DNA of 42,015 nt from a virus: positions 1 to 42,015 of the IMG/VR virus record IMGVR_UViG_3300044625_000495; one strand, 5' to 3'. Of the stretch, positions 1 through 8,305 are shown one piece after another. Numbering within the stretch: the first letter of the stretch is position 1; each line of letters starts with the position of its first letter. Below the pieces are notes generated by a model. It worked only from the letters and a program-made list of their open reading frames with translations. It was not told the DNA's origin and ran no database searches. The position numbers were made by a program, and so were the translations under genes.

Positions 1-202
1 GGCCCCTGTTTGCAGCACGGGCATTCCACCACCGGGCCAGTTGTCTCCAAGGTGAATTGCCGCGCTGCTGCTGGCGCTCATGTGCAATTGTCCGCTTAAT
101 GCGGTAGTGCCCGATTTCCAAATAAAGTAATTGTTAGCCGCCGAAAACAGAATGTAGGCATAAACACGAAAACGCTTGCCGGGAATTCCCGTCAAAACCA
201 CA
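1..202. repeat. Terminal overlap, left copy
   Basis: These 202 bases match 41814-42015 except for G at 76 against A at 41889. The difference falls in the third position of a serine codon (AGC or AGT on the minus strand), so it is silent. The gene crossing the join stays open when the copies are merged. This is what an assembler leaves at the ends of a circular or circularly permuted genome. A true direct terminal repeat is less likely because the repeat lies wholly inside a gene, but the sequence alone cannot exclude it. Confidence 0.9.
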
Positions 203-243
203 TAGTTGCCCGAAGTGTTAGCATCAATAATTGCCGTTTTCAT
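1..243 (-). CDS. Small virion-associated protein, 106 aa, 5' part of a gene crossing the join
   Basis: The ATG is at 243-241 and the reading frame runs off the left edge. After circular joining it continues at 41813 and stops at 41736, giving 106 residues. The ATG overlaps the stop of the upstream 71-aa gene in an ATGA arrangement, which supports translational coupling. The protein is rich in small residues and glycine with a beta-like pattern, and includes DNWPGGGMPVLQTGAGEDL. It lies between capsid genes and head-completion genes, so a minor head or neck component is plausible. I do not recognise the family. Confidence 0.75.
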   Translation of the reverse strand, partial: MKTAIIDANTSGNYVVLTGIPGKRFRVYAYILFSAANNYFIWKSGTTALSGQLHMSASSSAAIHLGDNWPGGGMPVLQTGA

Positions 244-455
244 GGACGTATCCTTGAGATTCGCTGGTACGGCCCAGCGAGAGTTTGTTGCGTCTGTTGC
301 AGCTTTGTAATCTGCTCAGTCAGCATGGATAAATAGGATGCCCAAGAGATTGACTGACCGTTGACAGAATAGTCCGGCTTAGGATTTGCCGTAATGTCCC
401 TGATCTGCGCGGCGATCTGATTGATGGCCTCGCCAAGATCGTCAACGGCTGCCAT
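240..455 (-). CDS. Small conserved-looking phage protein, 71 aa
   Basis: Starts at ATG 455 behind an AAAGGTG ribosome site. The stop overlaps the next ATG by four bases. The sequence is predicted largely helical: an N-terminal amphipathic helix (DDLGEAINQIAAQIRDI), then PDYSVNGQSISWASYLSML, then a glutamine-rich helix. Small proteins of this kind sit next to capsid genes in other phages, and I associate the GQSxSWxxY segment with planctomycete-type phage regions, from memory only. A head or connector accessory role is possible. It overlaps the upstream 66-aa gene by 14 bases. Confidence 0.7.
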   Translation of the reverse strand: MAAVDDLGEAINQIAAQIRDITANPKPDYSVNGQSISWASYLSMLTEQITKLQQTQQTLAGPYQRISRIRP

Positions 456-642
456 TGGTCACCTTTTCCACAACTATTTCACGGGACGGGCACAGGTCAA
501 ACTTGTCCCTGTATTTGTTAGCAGCGTCTTCCTCGTTCCACGCTTCAAGCGTCACTTTTGGAAGGTACATGAACGAGGCACGATAAACGGACTGAGCCTG
601 CTCAACAGAGTCAGGCTCAAACGCTTGTTGTTTGCGCGACAT
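442..642 (-). CDS. Small hypothetical protein, 66 aa, downstream of the capsid gene
   Basis: ATG at 642 follows an AGGAGGCGACT ribosome site, among the strongest in the window. The protein is soluble and charged, with a central VTLEAWNEEDAANKYRDKF segment and no membrane helix or metal motif. It follows the major capsid gene by 12 bases and its end overlaps the next gene, so it belongs to the head operon. I do not recognise a family. A role in head assembly or completion is inferred from position only. Confidence 0.7.
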   Translation of the reverse strand: MSRKQQAFEPDSVEQAQSVYRASFMYLPKVTLEAWNEEDAANKYRDKFDLCPSREIVVEKVTNGSR

Positions 643-654
643 AGTCGCCTCCTA

Positions 655-2007
655 TCAAACCTTGTTACGAACAATATGCCATGGGGACCAGACCGATGGA
701 ATACCACGCTCGTTGGCAAAGTAACTGGCCACAATGCCCCGATCCAGCATTTCATACTGGTTAGGAGCAGACTGAGCAACACTAAGTGGATAGTTCTGCA
801 TGTAGCGGAATGACTTTCCGCTTTCAAGCATCCACCAATATTCATCGGCATCACTTTGGCTAAGAGCAAGGCCACCATCAGCAGCAGACGCCGTGCAAAC
901 CTGCTCAAGCAGAGGACTTGACAGGATCTGGAATTGGCCCGAGTAAGGGTTGCTTCCGGTAACACTAATGTTGAGCGGATTGCTACCCGTCTGAGTCGGC
1001 GATCCCGTTCCGGTCCTGCGCTCCGTGCTAGTGGCTTGCAGGATAAGGTTTGCGGTCGCTACCTTAGCAGGATTGACAAGGATCGTATTAGGCATAGTCA
1101 GGATGCGCTTGCCGGTGCCGGGGTCCTGCATGCGGGCGAACTTCAACATGTCAGCCTGAATAGCTGTCCAGTCGTTTAGCGGGTTCGAGAAGTCGTTGAA
1201 ATACCCAAGGGCGCCCAGCGAAGTCGAGTAGGTGTTGTACGCCGTGCCGTTGTAGTTGAAACTGTTGGTAGCTCCTACTACGAGTCCGAGAATTTCAAGC
1301 TCACGACGATACGCAAGCTCTTCGCCAACCGATCCGGCAACGTTCATCAGGTCGCCGGTCAAATCGTAAAAAATGGTCTCTTTGTAGACGTCAACAGCAA
1401 GTGCGTTTTCACGGGTTTCTGGTGTCTGCACCCATCGCTCGTTAAACTGAGCTCTGGTGTGCGCTTCACCAGGCAAACGCTTCTTGCCACGGTCGCCCAG
1501 ACGATTGACCCCGATAATCTTCTGACCGTTGAGCTTAGTCGGCTCTGCGGGGCAAAGTGCATCGCCGATAAACGCTGGGTTCTTAAACGCTTCCAAAATC
1601 TTTACTTCTACCAAACCGCCAACAACGGAGGTAAAAGTATTGATGTTTAAGAACGCAGTTGGATCAACACCAACGCCCGTCGACTCAATCAGGGCCCTGC
1701 TGCCACCGGCTGCTTCGACTAGCGAACGAGCCGTAGTGTAGCGACCCAGTTCGCGGCTGTCAGGGTTAAATAGATTCTTCCAAGTCGGCCCCACGATGGC
1801 TTCGCAAAGCTCCGCAAGGCTAAAATCTTCAGCGCGCAGGTGACGATCCTTAAGGATGCGATTGCCAGCAAAGTCCTTGTAATCGTTGCCGTCTTTGTCG
1901 CACAATCCAAGACCATTCTTCATTTCGGTCAAGAAACGAAGGCGGCCGTTAGATTGCTTTGATCGAGACTCAAACAGGTCGCGAAGCTTAATCGTGTTAA
2001 CACTCAT
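655..2007 (-). CDS. Major capsid protein, HK97-fold type, 450 aa
   Basis: Builds the icosahedral head. Length, place directly after the protease-scaffold and decoration genes, and the overall pattern fit an HK97-fold capsid protein: a charged N-terminal region of about 100 residues, then LNINTFTSVVGGLVEVKILE, then a mixed alpha/beta core, with a C-terminal ANERGIPSVWSPWHIVRN. ATG at 2007 follows AAAGGGGAATAGA. Residues 96-99 (LVE then A) and 106-109 (LIE then S) resemble the LxE cleavage sites of T4-type prohead proteases, so the first 98-108 residues could be a delta domain removed on maturation. The cleavage is inference; the capsid call rests on context and pattern. Confidence 0.8.
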   Translation of the reverse strand: MSVNTIKLRDLFESRSKQSNGRLRFLTEMKNGLGLCDKDGNDYKDFAGNRILKDRHLRAEDFSLAELCEAIVGPTWKNLFNPDSRELGRYTTARSLVEAAGGSRALIESTGVGVDPTAFLNINTFTSVVGGLVEVKILEAFKNPAFIGDALCPAEPTKLNGQKIIGVNRLGDRGKKRLPGEAHTRAQFNERWVQTPETRENALAVDVYKETIFYDLTGDLMNVAGSVGEELAYRRELEILGLVVGATNSFNYNGTAYNTYSTSLGALGYFNDFSNPLNDWTAIQADMLKFARMQDPGTGKRILTMPNTILVNPAKVATANLILQATSTERRTGTGSPTQTGSNPLNISVTGSNPYSGQFQILSSPLLEQVCTASAADGGLALSQSDADEYWWMLESGKSFRYMQNYPLSVAQSAPNQYEMLDRGIVASYFANERGIPSVWSPWHIVRNKV

Positions 2008-2027
2008 TCTATTCCCCTTTCGTTAAG

Positions 2028-2843
2028 TTAGGATCCGATGGTGGCGTACCATGCGGTGCCATCACAGAAAAAGATTCCGGTCTTGGTTGCCGCCACCGAT
2101 CCGATGGTTGTTGCACCTGCGTTTTTCACGGTGAATGCGTGAGTTGCGGCCGCATTGTTTACCACGTAGAACACCAAGCCCTTGGATGATGCGACGGCTG
2201 GGAGCGTCACAACACGGGTGCCAGTTGGGACACCGACTTGAATGGAGGCGGAAGCCACGGTCAATGTGGTATCGGCAGCAGCGGCCAAAGTGCCGGGCCC
2301 TGCAACCTGACCGCTACCAACCTGTCGTGCGTTTGGATTAGCAAAACTAACTTGGTTCTTGCCGAGCAAGCGCACCCGGACAAGAGTCGTTGCAGTCGAA
2401 TACTTATTAACAACGTAACCGATTGCAAGGTTTGGCTGTGATACCGCCACCACGGATTGGTCTGCAATGTCACCCACGGCCCCTGTAGCAGCGGAAAGCA
2501 CGCCAACTAGGTCTCCGCACTCAAACGTGGCCGAGGCGCAGGTAGCCTCGTATACGACGTCTGTGCCGATCAGGATCCCAGTGATTGGAAAGTCGGGATA
2601 CCCAGTAGTTGTCTGCGCGGCAATACGGCCTTGTTGTGCAACGCCCACAAATGATGCGGCAATAGTTGCCTGATCAATTGCGGCCGTGCCCGAGCCGGTT
2701 GCCGCGCTAAGTGGCACGGCTGCTGTACCGTTCCAGTAGAGCAGGTCGCCGATGCTAATCTGAGTCGAAGCGGGAACATTCAAAACAGTAGTCGTAACGC
2801 CCGATGGCAGAACAAACCGAGAACCACCAAAAGTGCTGCCCAT
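2028..2843 (-). CDS. Probable head decoration (cement) protein, 271 aa
   Basis: Lies between the protease-scaffold gene and the capsid gene, the usual place for a decoration protein. It is rich in Ala, Gly, Thr and Val with short beta strands and almost no helix. An N-terminal block (ISIGDLLYWNGTAAVPLS and a GVAQQGRIAAQTT segment) resembles DUF2190-like decoration proteins. The C-terminal 80 residues look like a separate beta domain (GLVFYVVNNAAATHAFTVKN, then IGSVAATKTGIFFCDGTAWY), a type common in phage surface proteins. ATG at 2843 follows TAAGGAGTAAATA. The protein probably binds the outside of the capsid; this is inference from pattern and position. Confidence 0.65.
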   Translation of the reverse strand: MGSTFGGSRFVLPSGVTTTVLNVPASTQISIGDLLYWNGTAAVPLSAATGSGTAAIDQATIAASFVGVAQQGRIAAQTTTGYPDFPITGILIGTDVVYEATCASATFECGDLVGVLSAATGAVGDIADQSVVAVSQPNLAIGYVVNKYSTATTLVRVRLLGKNQVSFANPNARQVGSGQVAGPGTLAAAADTTLTVASASIQVGVPTGTRVVTLPAVASSKGLVFYVVNNAAATHAFTVKNAGATTIGSVAATKTGIFFCDGTAWYATIGS

Positions 2844-2853
2844 TATTTACTCC

Positions 2854-5244
2854 TTAGGATCTGAGCCAGTTGAATACGTTGTCGCCAGTGTGAACTTTGC
2901 TTTCCGTCATTGGCATCATGCTACCAGACGACTTTGGTTTGCGCGCCTTAGACGCCAGTTTGATGCGCAAAATACAACGCCTTTGCGCTGCCTCAGTCAA
3001 TGGTTTCAAGTCCTTCAATAAGCCTTCAGTAAGCACAACCCCATTGGTTTTGCAAAACTGCTGTAATCGTCTCTTGCTTTCCATGGCCATTTTGTCCTCG
3101 TCGTCTGAGTACTCTTCTTCGGTGTAGTCGTCTTCTGCCTCGATTGCCAACTCGTCTTCGGTTTCGTCTACAGGCATATCGTCGGATTCTTTAATTACTT
3201 TGCCCCTACGATCAATTTTAACGACTCGATATTCTACACCTCCGCCTCTTAACGACGGATGCAGCATTTTGGTCCCCCTATCCGCTACAGCTTGAGCAGC
3301 AGCTTTAGTTGGATATTCGGGGCCGCCTTGCTTATTAAATTTTCCATCTTCCCATTGCTGAATAACATAAGAGCTGCCGTCTCCCGAAGAACCATCACCT
3401 TCAGTCATCTCTTCTTCAGAAGGATCTTCCACGGGCATATCGTCAGCTTCGGTCATCATCTCGTCTTCAGACTCATCTTCTGATTCTTTTATAGCACTTG
3501 CAGCTAGCAATTGAGCGTCTAAGCTACTTAGCTCTTTTATAATTTTGTCGGTTGTGCTACTTATTGTTTTGATTGCTTGCTTGGTCTTAGCACCATCTTC
3601 ATCGGCATCGACATCTTTAAGCATTTTCATAAGCTTGTGAAGAGCTAGACTACTTTGGTTGATAAAGTCCCTTGCCTCTTGCTTGTCTGGTAAGCTGATC
3701 GCCTCAGTCATCTCTTCTTCTGAAGGGTCTTCTACAGGCATATCGTCCGCCTCGGTCATCATTTCATCTTCGTCTACGTCTTCGGCTTCTCTCATCTTAG
3801 ATTCAGAAAACGCGTCGTTGTTAATATATTTGCTTGGGTCTAAGTTTGCCAAATCGGACAATGTAGAATTGACTGGAACAGAAGTTAATGCGTCACGATA
3901 ATGACCAAAAGTTGCGGCCGTTCTGGGGCCAGAATGATTTTGATTCGCTCCCATAAGCCATTTGTTAATTTCGGAGATAGCTGCTTGAGCAGTCTTAGCA
4001 AGCGTTTTAACCTTGCCCATTTTAGACGCATCGTAAACGTTTTTCCTGATCCAATCTAATTGCTTATCATCAAAGTTTGTAGCCTCAGTTATCTCTTTGT
4101 CTTCGTCGTCCATGTCTTCTCCTTCCACAAATTCGTCGTCAGGCATAATTCCCTCTCCTGCCCAAGTAGGATCGGTTTCCATAGTGTGAATTTGCATGGC
4201 TAGCGTGTCTAACGCTCCACTAGCTGCATACAACACTCTATTTAATTCTGCCGTTATTTTTGCCCCTAACGATCCTTTTATTTTTTGTCTAACAGTTGCG
4301 CCCTGCGCCTTTGCGGTCTTTATAGCTTCCTTGGCTTTACTTACGTTAGATGTAATTTCCTTCATGATGGGGCCTAATATGCCCCCTGAAGCCTCAGTCA
4401 TCTCTTTGTCTTCGTCGTCAGGCGTGTCGGATTCTCCAAGTAGATGATCGCCGTATCTTGGCCTTGGCTTTCTATTCTTATTCTTTTTCTTAGAGTCTTC
4501 CCAAGCGAAGAAATCTTTTACTGTCTTAGCAGGAAACTTTGCACGAAGGATGTCTCCAATTAATGCTTGTTTTCCTCCCATTTCAGCAGCCGTATACTTC
4601 GATTTAATATAGCCGCCAGTGTTGTCAACATGATGTTTTAGAACTTTGGCAGTCGGCCATTTAAGTAACTCATCTAGATATCTTTTAATTTCACTGTTTT
4701 CAAAATCCGTTTCTTCTTTAATAGATCTATTGTTAGCTTTCATGCGTGTGCGCGCCTCTCGTAGTGACTTTGTTGTGGCTGGGTCCGCTACTAAATCAAC
4801 GTGTCGAACTTCCACGATTGAGTTTACCACAAAACAGCCATCGTCGTCTTCTTGACCATCGCCCTGCGCATTGTGGGATAGTCCAAACGTGTCGTTCATG
4901 TCGTTGCGTTCTGCTGCCTCGCAGATACGTTCAGCCATCGGGTGCGACTTGAGGAACATTAGGTCGCCGTAAAGCCCTTCGCCTTCGACGTACTTGACAT
5001 TGATCAGTTTGCCAAAACGATCTTCTGCGTTGCGAACGTCGCCCGACTCAGCTGGGTGATTGATGTTTACCTTGATGCCTTCATACAGGCTCTTGGCTTT
5101 TCGCACCGCTTCTGGCATATACTTGCGGTTGTTGTCGCTAACAAGTCCTAGAATTTTGACGCCACGAATAATGCCCTCGTCTCGATCCACTTCCATGGCG
5201 GCGGACGATGTGACTGCCTCGATTGTGCGAATGGTTCTTGCCAT
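2854..5244 (-). CDS. Prohead protease fused to a repeat-bearing scaffold, 796 aa
   Basis: Residues 1-165 look like a prohead maturation protease. His63 (INHPAES) and Ser123 (GLSHNAQG) are the best catalytic candidates, and VRHVDLVADPATT is typical of the family's end. Residues 165-796 are an acidic, helical scaffold-like region cut into modules by nine short sites of the form (M/I/L)TE followed by A, G or S, with E at 284, 387, 498, 514, 599, 615, 740, 751 and 781. The sites at 498/514 and 599/615 lie in an almost identical duplicated block (MMTEADDMPVEDPSEEEMTE). T4 prohead protease cuts after (L/I)xE, so these may be self-cleavage points. A weak promoter candidate (TTGACA at 5275-5280, TACAAA at 5251-5256) precedes it. 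Confidence 0.75.
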   Translation of the reverse strand: MARTIRTIEAVTSSAAMEVDRDEGIIRGVKILGLVSDNNRKYMPEAVRKAKSLYEGIKVNINHPAESGDVRNAEDRFGKLINVKYVEGEGLYGDLMFLKSHPMAERICEAAERNDMNDTFGLSHNAQGDGQEDDDGCFVVNSIVEVRHVDLVADPATTKSLREARTRMKANNRSIKEETDFENSEIKRYLDELLKWPTAKVLKHHVDNTGGYIKSKYTAAEMGGKQALIGDILRAKFPAKTVKDFFAWEDSKKKNKNRKPRPRYGDHLLGESDTPDDEDKEMTEASGGILGPIMKEITSNVSKAKEAIKTAKAQGATVRQKIKGSLGAKITAELNRVLYAASGALDTLAMQIHTMETDPTWAGEGIMPDDEFVEGEDMDDEDKEITEATNFDDKQLDWIRKNVYDASKMGKVKTLAKTAQAAISEINKWLMGANQNHSGPRTAATFGHYRDALTSVPVNSTLSDLANLDPSKYINNDAFSESKMREAEDVDEDEMMTEADDMPVEDPSEEEMTEAISLPDKQEARDFINQSSLALHKLMKMLKDVDADEDGAKTKQAIKTISSTTDKIIKELSSLDAQLLAASAIKESEDESEDEMMTEADDMPVEDPSEEEMTEGDGSSGDGSSYVIQQWEDGKFNKQGGPEYPTKAAAQAVADRGTKMLHPSLRGGGVEYRVVKIDRRGKVIKESDDMPVDETEDELAIEAEDDYTEEEYSDDEDKMAMESKRRLQQFCKTNGVVLTEGLLKDLKPLTEAAQRRCILRIKLASKARKPKSSGSMMPMTESKVHTGDNVFNWLRS
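3170..3790 (-). repeat. Repeated acidic linker segments in the scaffold gene
   Basis: Within the protease-scaffold gene a block coding for DEMMTEADDMPVEDPSEEEMTE occurs at about 3709-3771 and again at about 3406-3468, with a related MPVDETEDEL block near 3150-3180. The two best copies are close to identical at protein level and very similar in DNA. This points to recent internal duplication of linker plus module. Boundaries are approximate. Confidence 0.7.
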
Positions 5245-5276
5245 ATGTACTTTGTACCTCTAGCGCAATAGCTGTG

Positions 5277-6656
5277 TCAACTTCTGCGCCTGTTTTTGCC
5301 CCGTCTAGCCTTCATCTTGGCCCGCACTAGGTCTGCGAACCGTGCTCCGGCTGACGGCCTGCGCGGCTTCTTTTTAGGCTCTGCACGGCGACCTATTACA
5401 GGCTCCGTTGGAAGATAGCCGTATGTGGTAATTTGACGGTGCAACTCTGATCGGTCAGCAATAATGTCGCTGACACGTTGGATTCTGTCGACTCTACGTC
5501 GTGGTGTCTCTGCTACTATTTCGTTGTGAGGCAACAGTGTTCCAGTTTGTGGGTCAACCATTGATGCCCACCTGAGTGGTTCTCCGGGTTGCAGCTTTTG
5601 ACGTGCTGCGGCCATGCGGCGCGCCCCTACTGCCCAACGCCTCTCTGCCTCGCTTGCATGATCAAACCATCGGTCGTATGTTCGTGGATCAGGGATGACT
5701 GACCCAGCAACGTCGGCAAATAATGCTTTGAGTGCGGGATCATCTTCTACCGCTTTAGACGGCTGCATGACGGCGGACAGTGTGCATCGGCAATTGTAGG
5801 CAACGGATCCATCTTCCTCAATTGGTGGTCGTGGCATTTGAAGCATAGACGGCTGTCCGGGTTCTGGATTGCGATAGTAGATTGTTCCGTGTCGAGCCGC
5901 ATGATGTGGACGCACTCTCCAGTCCAGAATTGCGTGAATCTGGTAACCGATGACAAGTGGCCCAAGGTTCTCGTACATGGCTAGAGTCGCTTCAGTTGAC
6001 GCTCTTAGTGACTCCGTCCTTGCAATTCTTCGGGCTGATGTCATGACGTTGTCAACTATCGGAGCTAACTGAGCAGTCAACTGTTGAACAGATTGCCCTT
6101 GCAGCAATGCCAGCGACACCTGTGCGGCTAAGACAGCAGGTGGCGCCAGTTGCGATTGAGAAGCGAATCTCTGCTCCCAACTAGCGCCATGAGTCGGAGA
6201 ATAAACGATGCGGTTGACGTCTTCCTCGTCATCGTTTGGCAAGAGTATGGCCTCGATCTGCGCCCGTTCAGCAGGAGTGGCGCGCCGAGCCTCAGTCACC
6301 GGAACTATTGTCCTGTTGGATAAGTTTGCTCGGTTGCCAGCGAGTGCAAGATTAATGTACTCAACGGGGACCGATCCGACTAAGTCCTTTGCCGTCTGGA
6401 TGCGGGATTGCTTAACAATACGTCTAAGAGTGTCACCGGTGCCTGCGATTGCGGCCGTGTTAATTTCTACTAACAATGCCGCTAACAAGTGCTGCGTATT
6501 GAGATTAATTGGTCGCTCAGCTAACAGGGCTTGTATCCTCTTCCATATGCCCCGGATCTTCTTGTCAATTATGTCTGCTCTCTCGTCAGACTTTACGAGC
6601 GTGTCTACGCGCAGGATGCCTTGTCGAGCCGCTATGCGTGACGAGACGTAATTCAT
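5277..6656 (-). CDS. MuF-type minor head / head morphogenesis protein, 459 aa
   Basis: Minor head protein of the Mu gpF/SPP1 gp7 type, expected inside the procapsid near the portal. The recognisable block runs from about residue 207 to 297: ARRIARTESLRASTEAT, then ILDWRVRPHHAARHG, then GSVAYNCRCTLSAV, the usual conserved core with its terminal paired cysteines (C289, C291). It is followed by about 160 residues of basic, proline-rich sequence. ATG at 6656 overlaps the portal stop (TAATG). Portal then MuF then protease is the standard order in many siphoviruses. Confidence 0.85.
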   Translation of the reverse strand: MNYVSSRIAARQGILRVDTLVKSDERADIIDKKIRGIWKRIQALLAERPINLNTQHLLAALLVEINTAAIAGTGDTLRRIVKQSRIQTAKDLVGSVPVEYINLALAGNRANLSNRTIVPVTEARRATPAERAQIEAILLPNDDEEDVNRIVYSPTHGASWEQRFASQSQLAPPAVLAAQVSLALLQGQSVQQLTAQLAPIVDNVMTSARRIARTESLRASTEATLAMYENLGPLVIGYQIHAILDWRVRPHHAARHGTIYYRNPEPGQPSMLQMPRPPIEEDGSVAYNCRCTLSAVMQPSKAVEDDPALKALFADVAGSVIPDPRTYDRWFDHASEAERRWAVGARRMAAARQKLQPGEPLRWASMVDPQTGTLLPHNEIVAETPRRRVDRIQRVSDIIADRSELHRQITTYGYLPTEPVIGRRAEPKKKPRRPSAGARFADLVRAKMKARRGKNRRRS

Positions 6657-8305
6657 TACAGGCGATCCCTGATTGTAAAGTCGCTTGTTTCCTCAGTCTG
6701 TTCTGGCGGTTCGTTGTTACCCGGTGCGACCGGCTGCTGTTCTGGAGCAGGGGCGCTTGGGCCTGCATCGTCTGACTGATTTACGCCACCGGTGTTGCCC
6801 AGTTGCTCAGCGTATTCCTGCTGGTTAGTCAACTCAGTGTCCCAATCTAATCCTAACTCTTGCGCGACTGTTTGACGGGACTTGATGCCAAGTGTCACAT
6901 ACGTCTGGTTGGCATTAGCTGTTCCCGCTGTGTCTTGCACTTCCAACTGTGGAGCGGTTGCCACAATGTCAATGTATTTCATGGTCGCCTGAGGAAGCTT
7001 TCCTGCATCAATGGCGTTTTGAATTACCGCACGAATTACCCGTAGGAAAGTTCGCTCATATAGTTTTTGTAGCCGTTTGCAGTGGCGCAGGAATGGCGAC
7101 TCTGCGGTCATGCTGGAAGCATAATTGTTGTTTGAAGCGTCTGCGCTAACTAGCCACTCTGGAGCGTTGTGTCGGTTCCCTGCTGATCTTAGCAACGCTT
7201 GCATAATGTCAAGATGCCCTTGTGAATTAGCGGCCGCTGGTGGTGGCACATAATTCATTCCTTTTGGAATGTCCATAAACGTGCCGGACTTGATCTGCTG
7301 AAAGTCTGTGCCCTTCTGCGTGACCGGACTGTATTGAGTGTAGTCTGAGGAAGAGTTAATGAACGTATCAACCTGTCCGACCGACGAGGCATCGTGCTGC
7401 CGCACACCAGCGATTGCAGCTTGAACGGCTGCGCCTTCTCCTAGGTTGGTTCGCAACTTTGTAGCGACTGCAAAGGCGTCTAGAGTGTCATAGGAAAAGT
7501 CACTGAGTCCACGCTTGATATTGCGTTTGACGTTTACCTTCATATGGATCATTTCGTCGGCTGGCACTTCCTCTGCTGACATTGGATTGCTCGACCCATC
7601 TTCGCCAGCAGAGGCAACATATGCGACTGAGTAGCCCAGAATGTTGCACACATCGTCAGGATCAGTCTTGATGCCGTAGGAGAAGTCGTACAGCGAGCCT
7701 CCGGGCGGCATGAATACCTGCTCAGGCTCTACTACTCGCACCATCGTGGAGCCGTCTTCCTGCGCAAACAACCGTAGGAAGAATTCCCCGTCTTCTCTGG
7801 ATCGAGTAAATAACTCCTGCTCCATCTCTGACCATGCGTTCTCTTCAATAAATTTGTCAATTGTGTCTTGGATGCGAATCATGATGTTCTCAGGGACATT
7901 ACGGTTTGGCTTTTCTACCACGTCGTATTGGTATCCAGAACCGATGACGTATGAGCAGAGTCCATTGACCAGTCCCTGAGCGTTGGGGCTCATAGTCGTA
8001 ATTAGACGCGCCTGAGCACGAATCAATGACAGTTGCTGCTCTGAGTACCAGAATGGAAAGTTTCCACCATACCGACGATCGGTAGGCTGAGTGATTGGGT
8101 AGGCCATCTGACCGCCATCTTTGTAGCGTGCCAGCAGGTCCACGTAGGACGACAACCAATAGTCTGAGTCGGCATACGATTCAGCAAGTTTGACCTTGCG
8201 CTGCAAGTGATTGATGCGGATTTGTTCTTCAAGGTTCTCGCGGATTTGTCGTGGCGATTGTTGCTGCGGCCGGTTGCCGAAGAGTCGCTCAAACCATGTG
8301 GTCAT
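6656..8305 (-). CDS. Portal protein, lambda gpB-like family, 549 aa
   Basis: Forms the dodecameric ring at one capsid vertex through which DNA enters and to which the tail attaches. Evidence is the N-terminus (WFERLFGNRPQQQSP), the early GYQYDVVEKPNRN region, an EPEQVFMPPGG segment, and LIRAQARLITTMSPNAQGLV, as in lambda-family portals, plus the position between the large terminase and MuF genes. ATG at 8305 follows AGGAGGGTTGGAGT and overlaps the terminase stop (ATGA). The last 60 residues are Pro/Gln/Glu-rich, probably a disordered tail inside the head. The length is close to that of lambda gpB. Confidence 0.88.
   Translation of the reverse strand: MTTWFERLFGNRPQQQSPRQIRENLEEQIRINHLQRKVKLAESYADSDYWLSSYVDLLARYKDGGQMAYPITQPTDRRYGGNFPFWYSEQQLSLIRAQARLITTMSPNAQGLVNGLCSYVIGSGYQYDVVEKPNRNVPENIMIRIQDTIDKFIEENAWSEMEQELFTRSREDGEFFLRLFAQEDGSTMVRVVEPEQVFMPPGGSLYDFSYGIKTDPDDVCNILGYSVAYVASAGEDGSSNPMSAEEVPADEMIHMKVNVKRNIKRGLSDFSYDTLDAFAVATKLRTNLGEGAAVQAAIAGVRQHDASSVGQVDTFINSSSDYTQYSPVTQKGTDFQQIKSGTFMDIPKGMNYVPPPAAANSQGHLDIMQALLRSAGNRHNAPEWLVSADASNNNYASSMTAESPFLRHCKRLQKLYERTFLRVIRAVIQNAIDAGKLPQATMKYIDIVATAPQLEVQDTAGTANANQTYVTLGIKSRQTVAQELGLDWDTELTNQQEYAEQLGNTGGVNQSDDAGPSAPAPEQQPVAPGNNEPPEQTEETSDFTIRDRL

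Noticed and set aside
552-965. Overlapping frame inside the capsid gene
   Set aside because: Same strand, different frame, no ribosome site and unlikely composition.
6208-6651. Open frame opposite the MuF gene
   Set aside because: Antisense shadow with no start signal.
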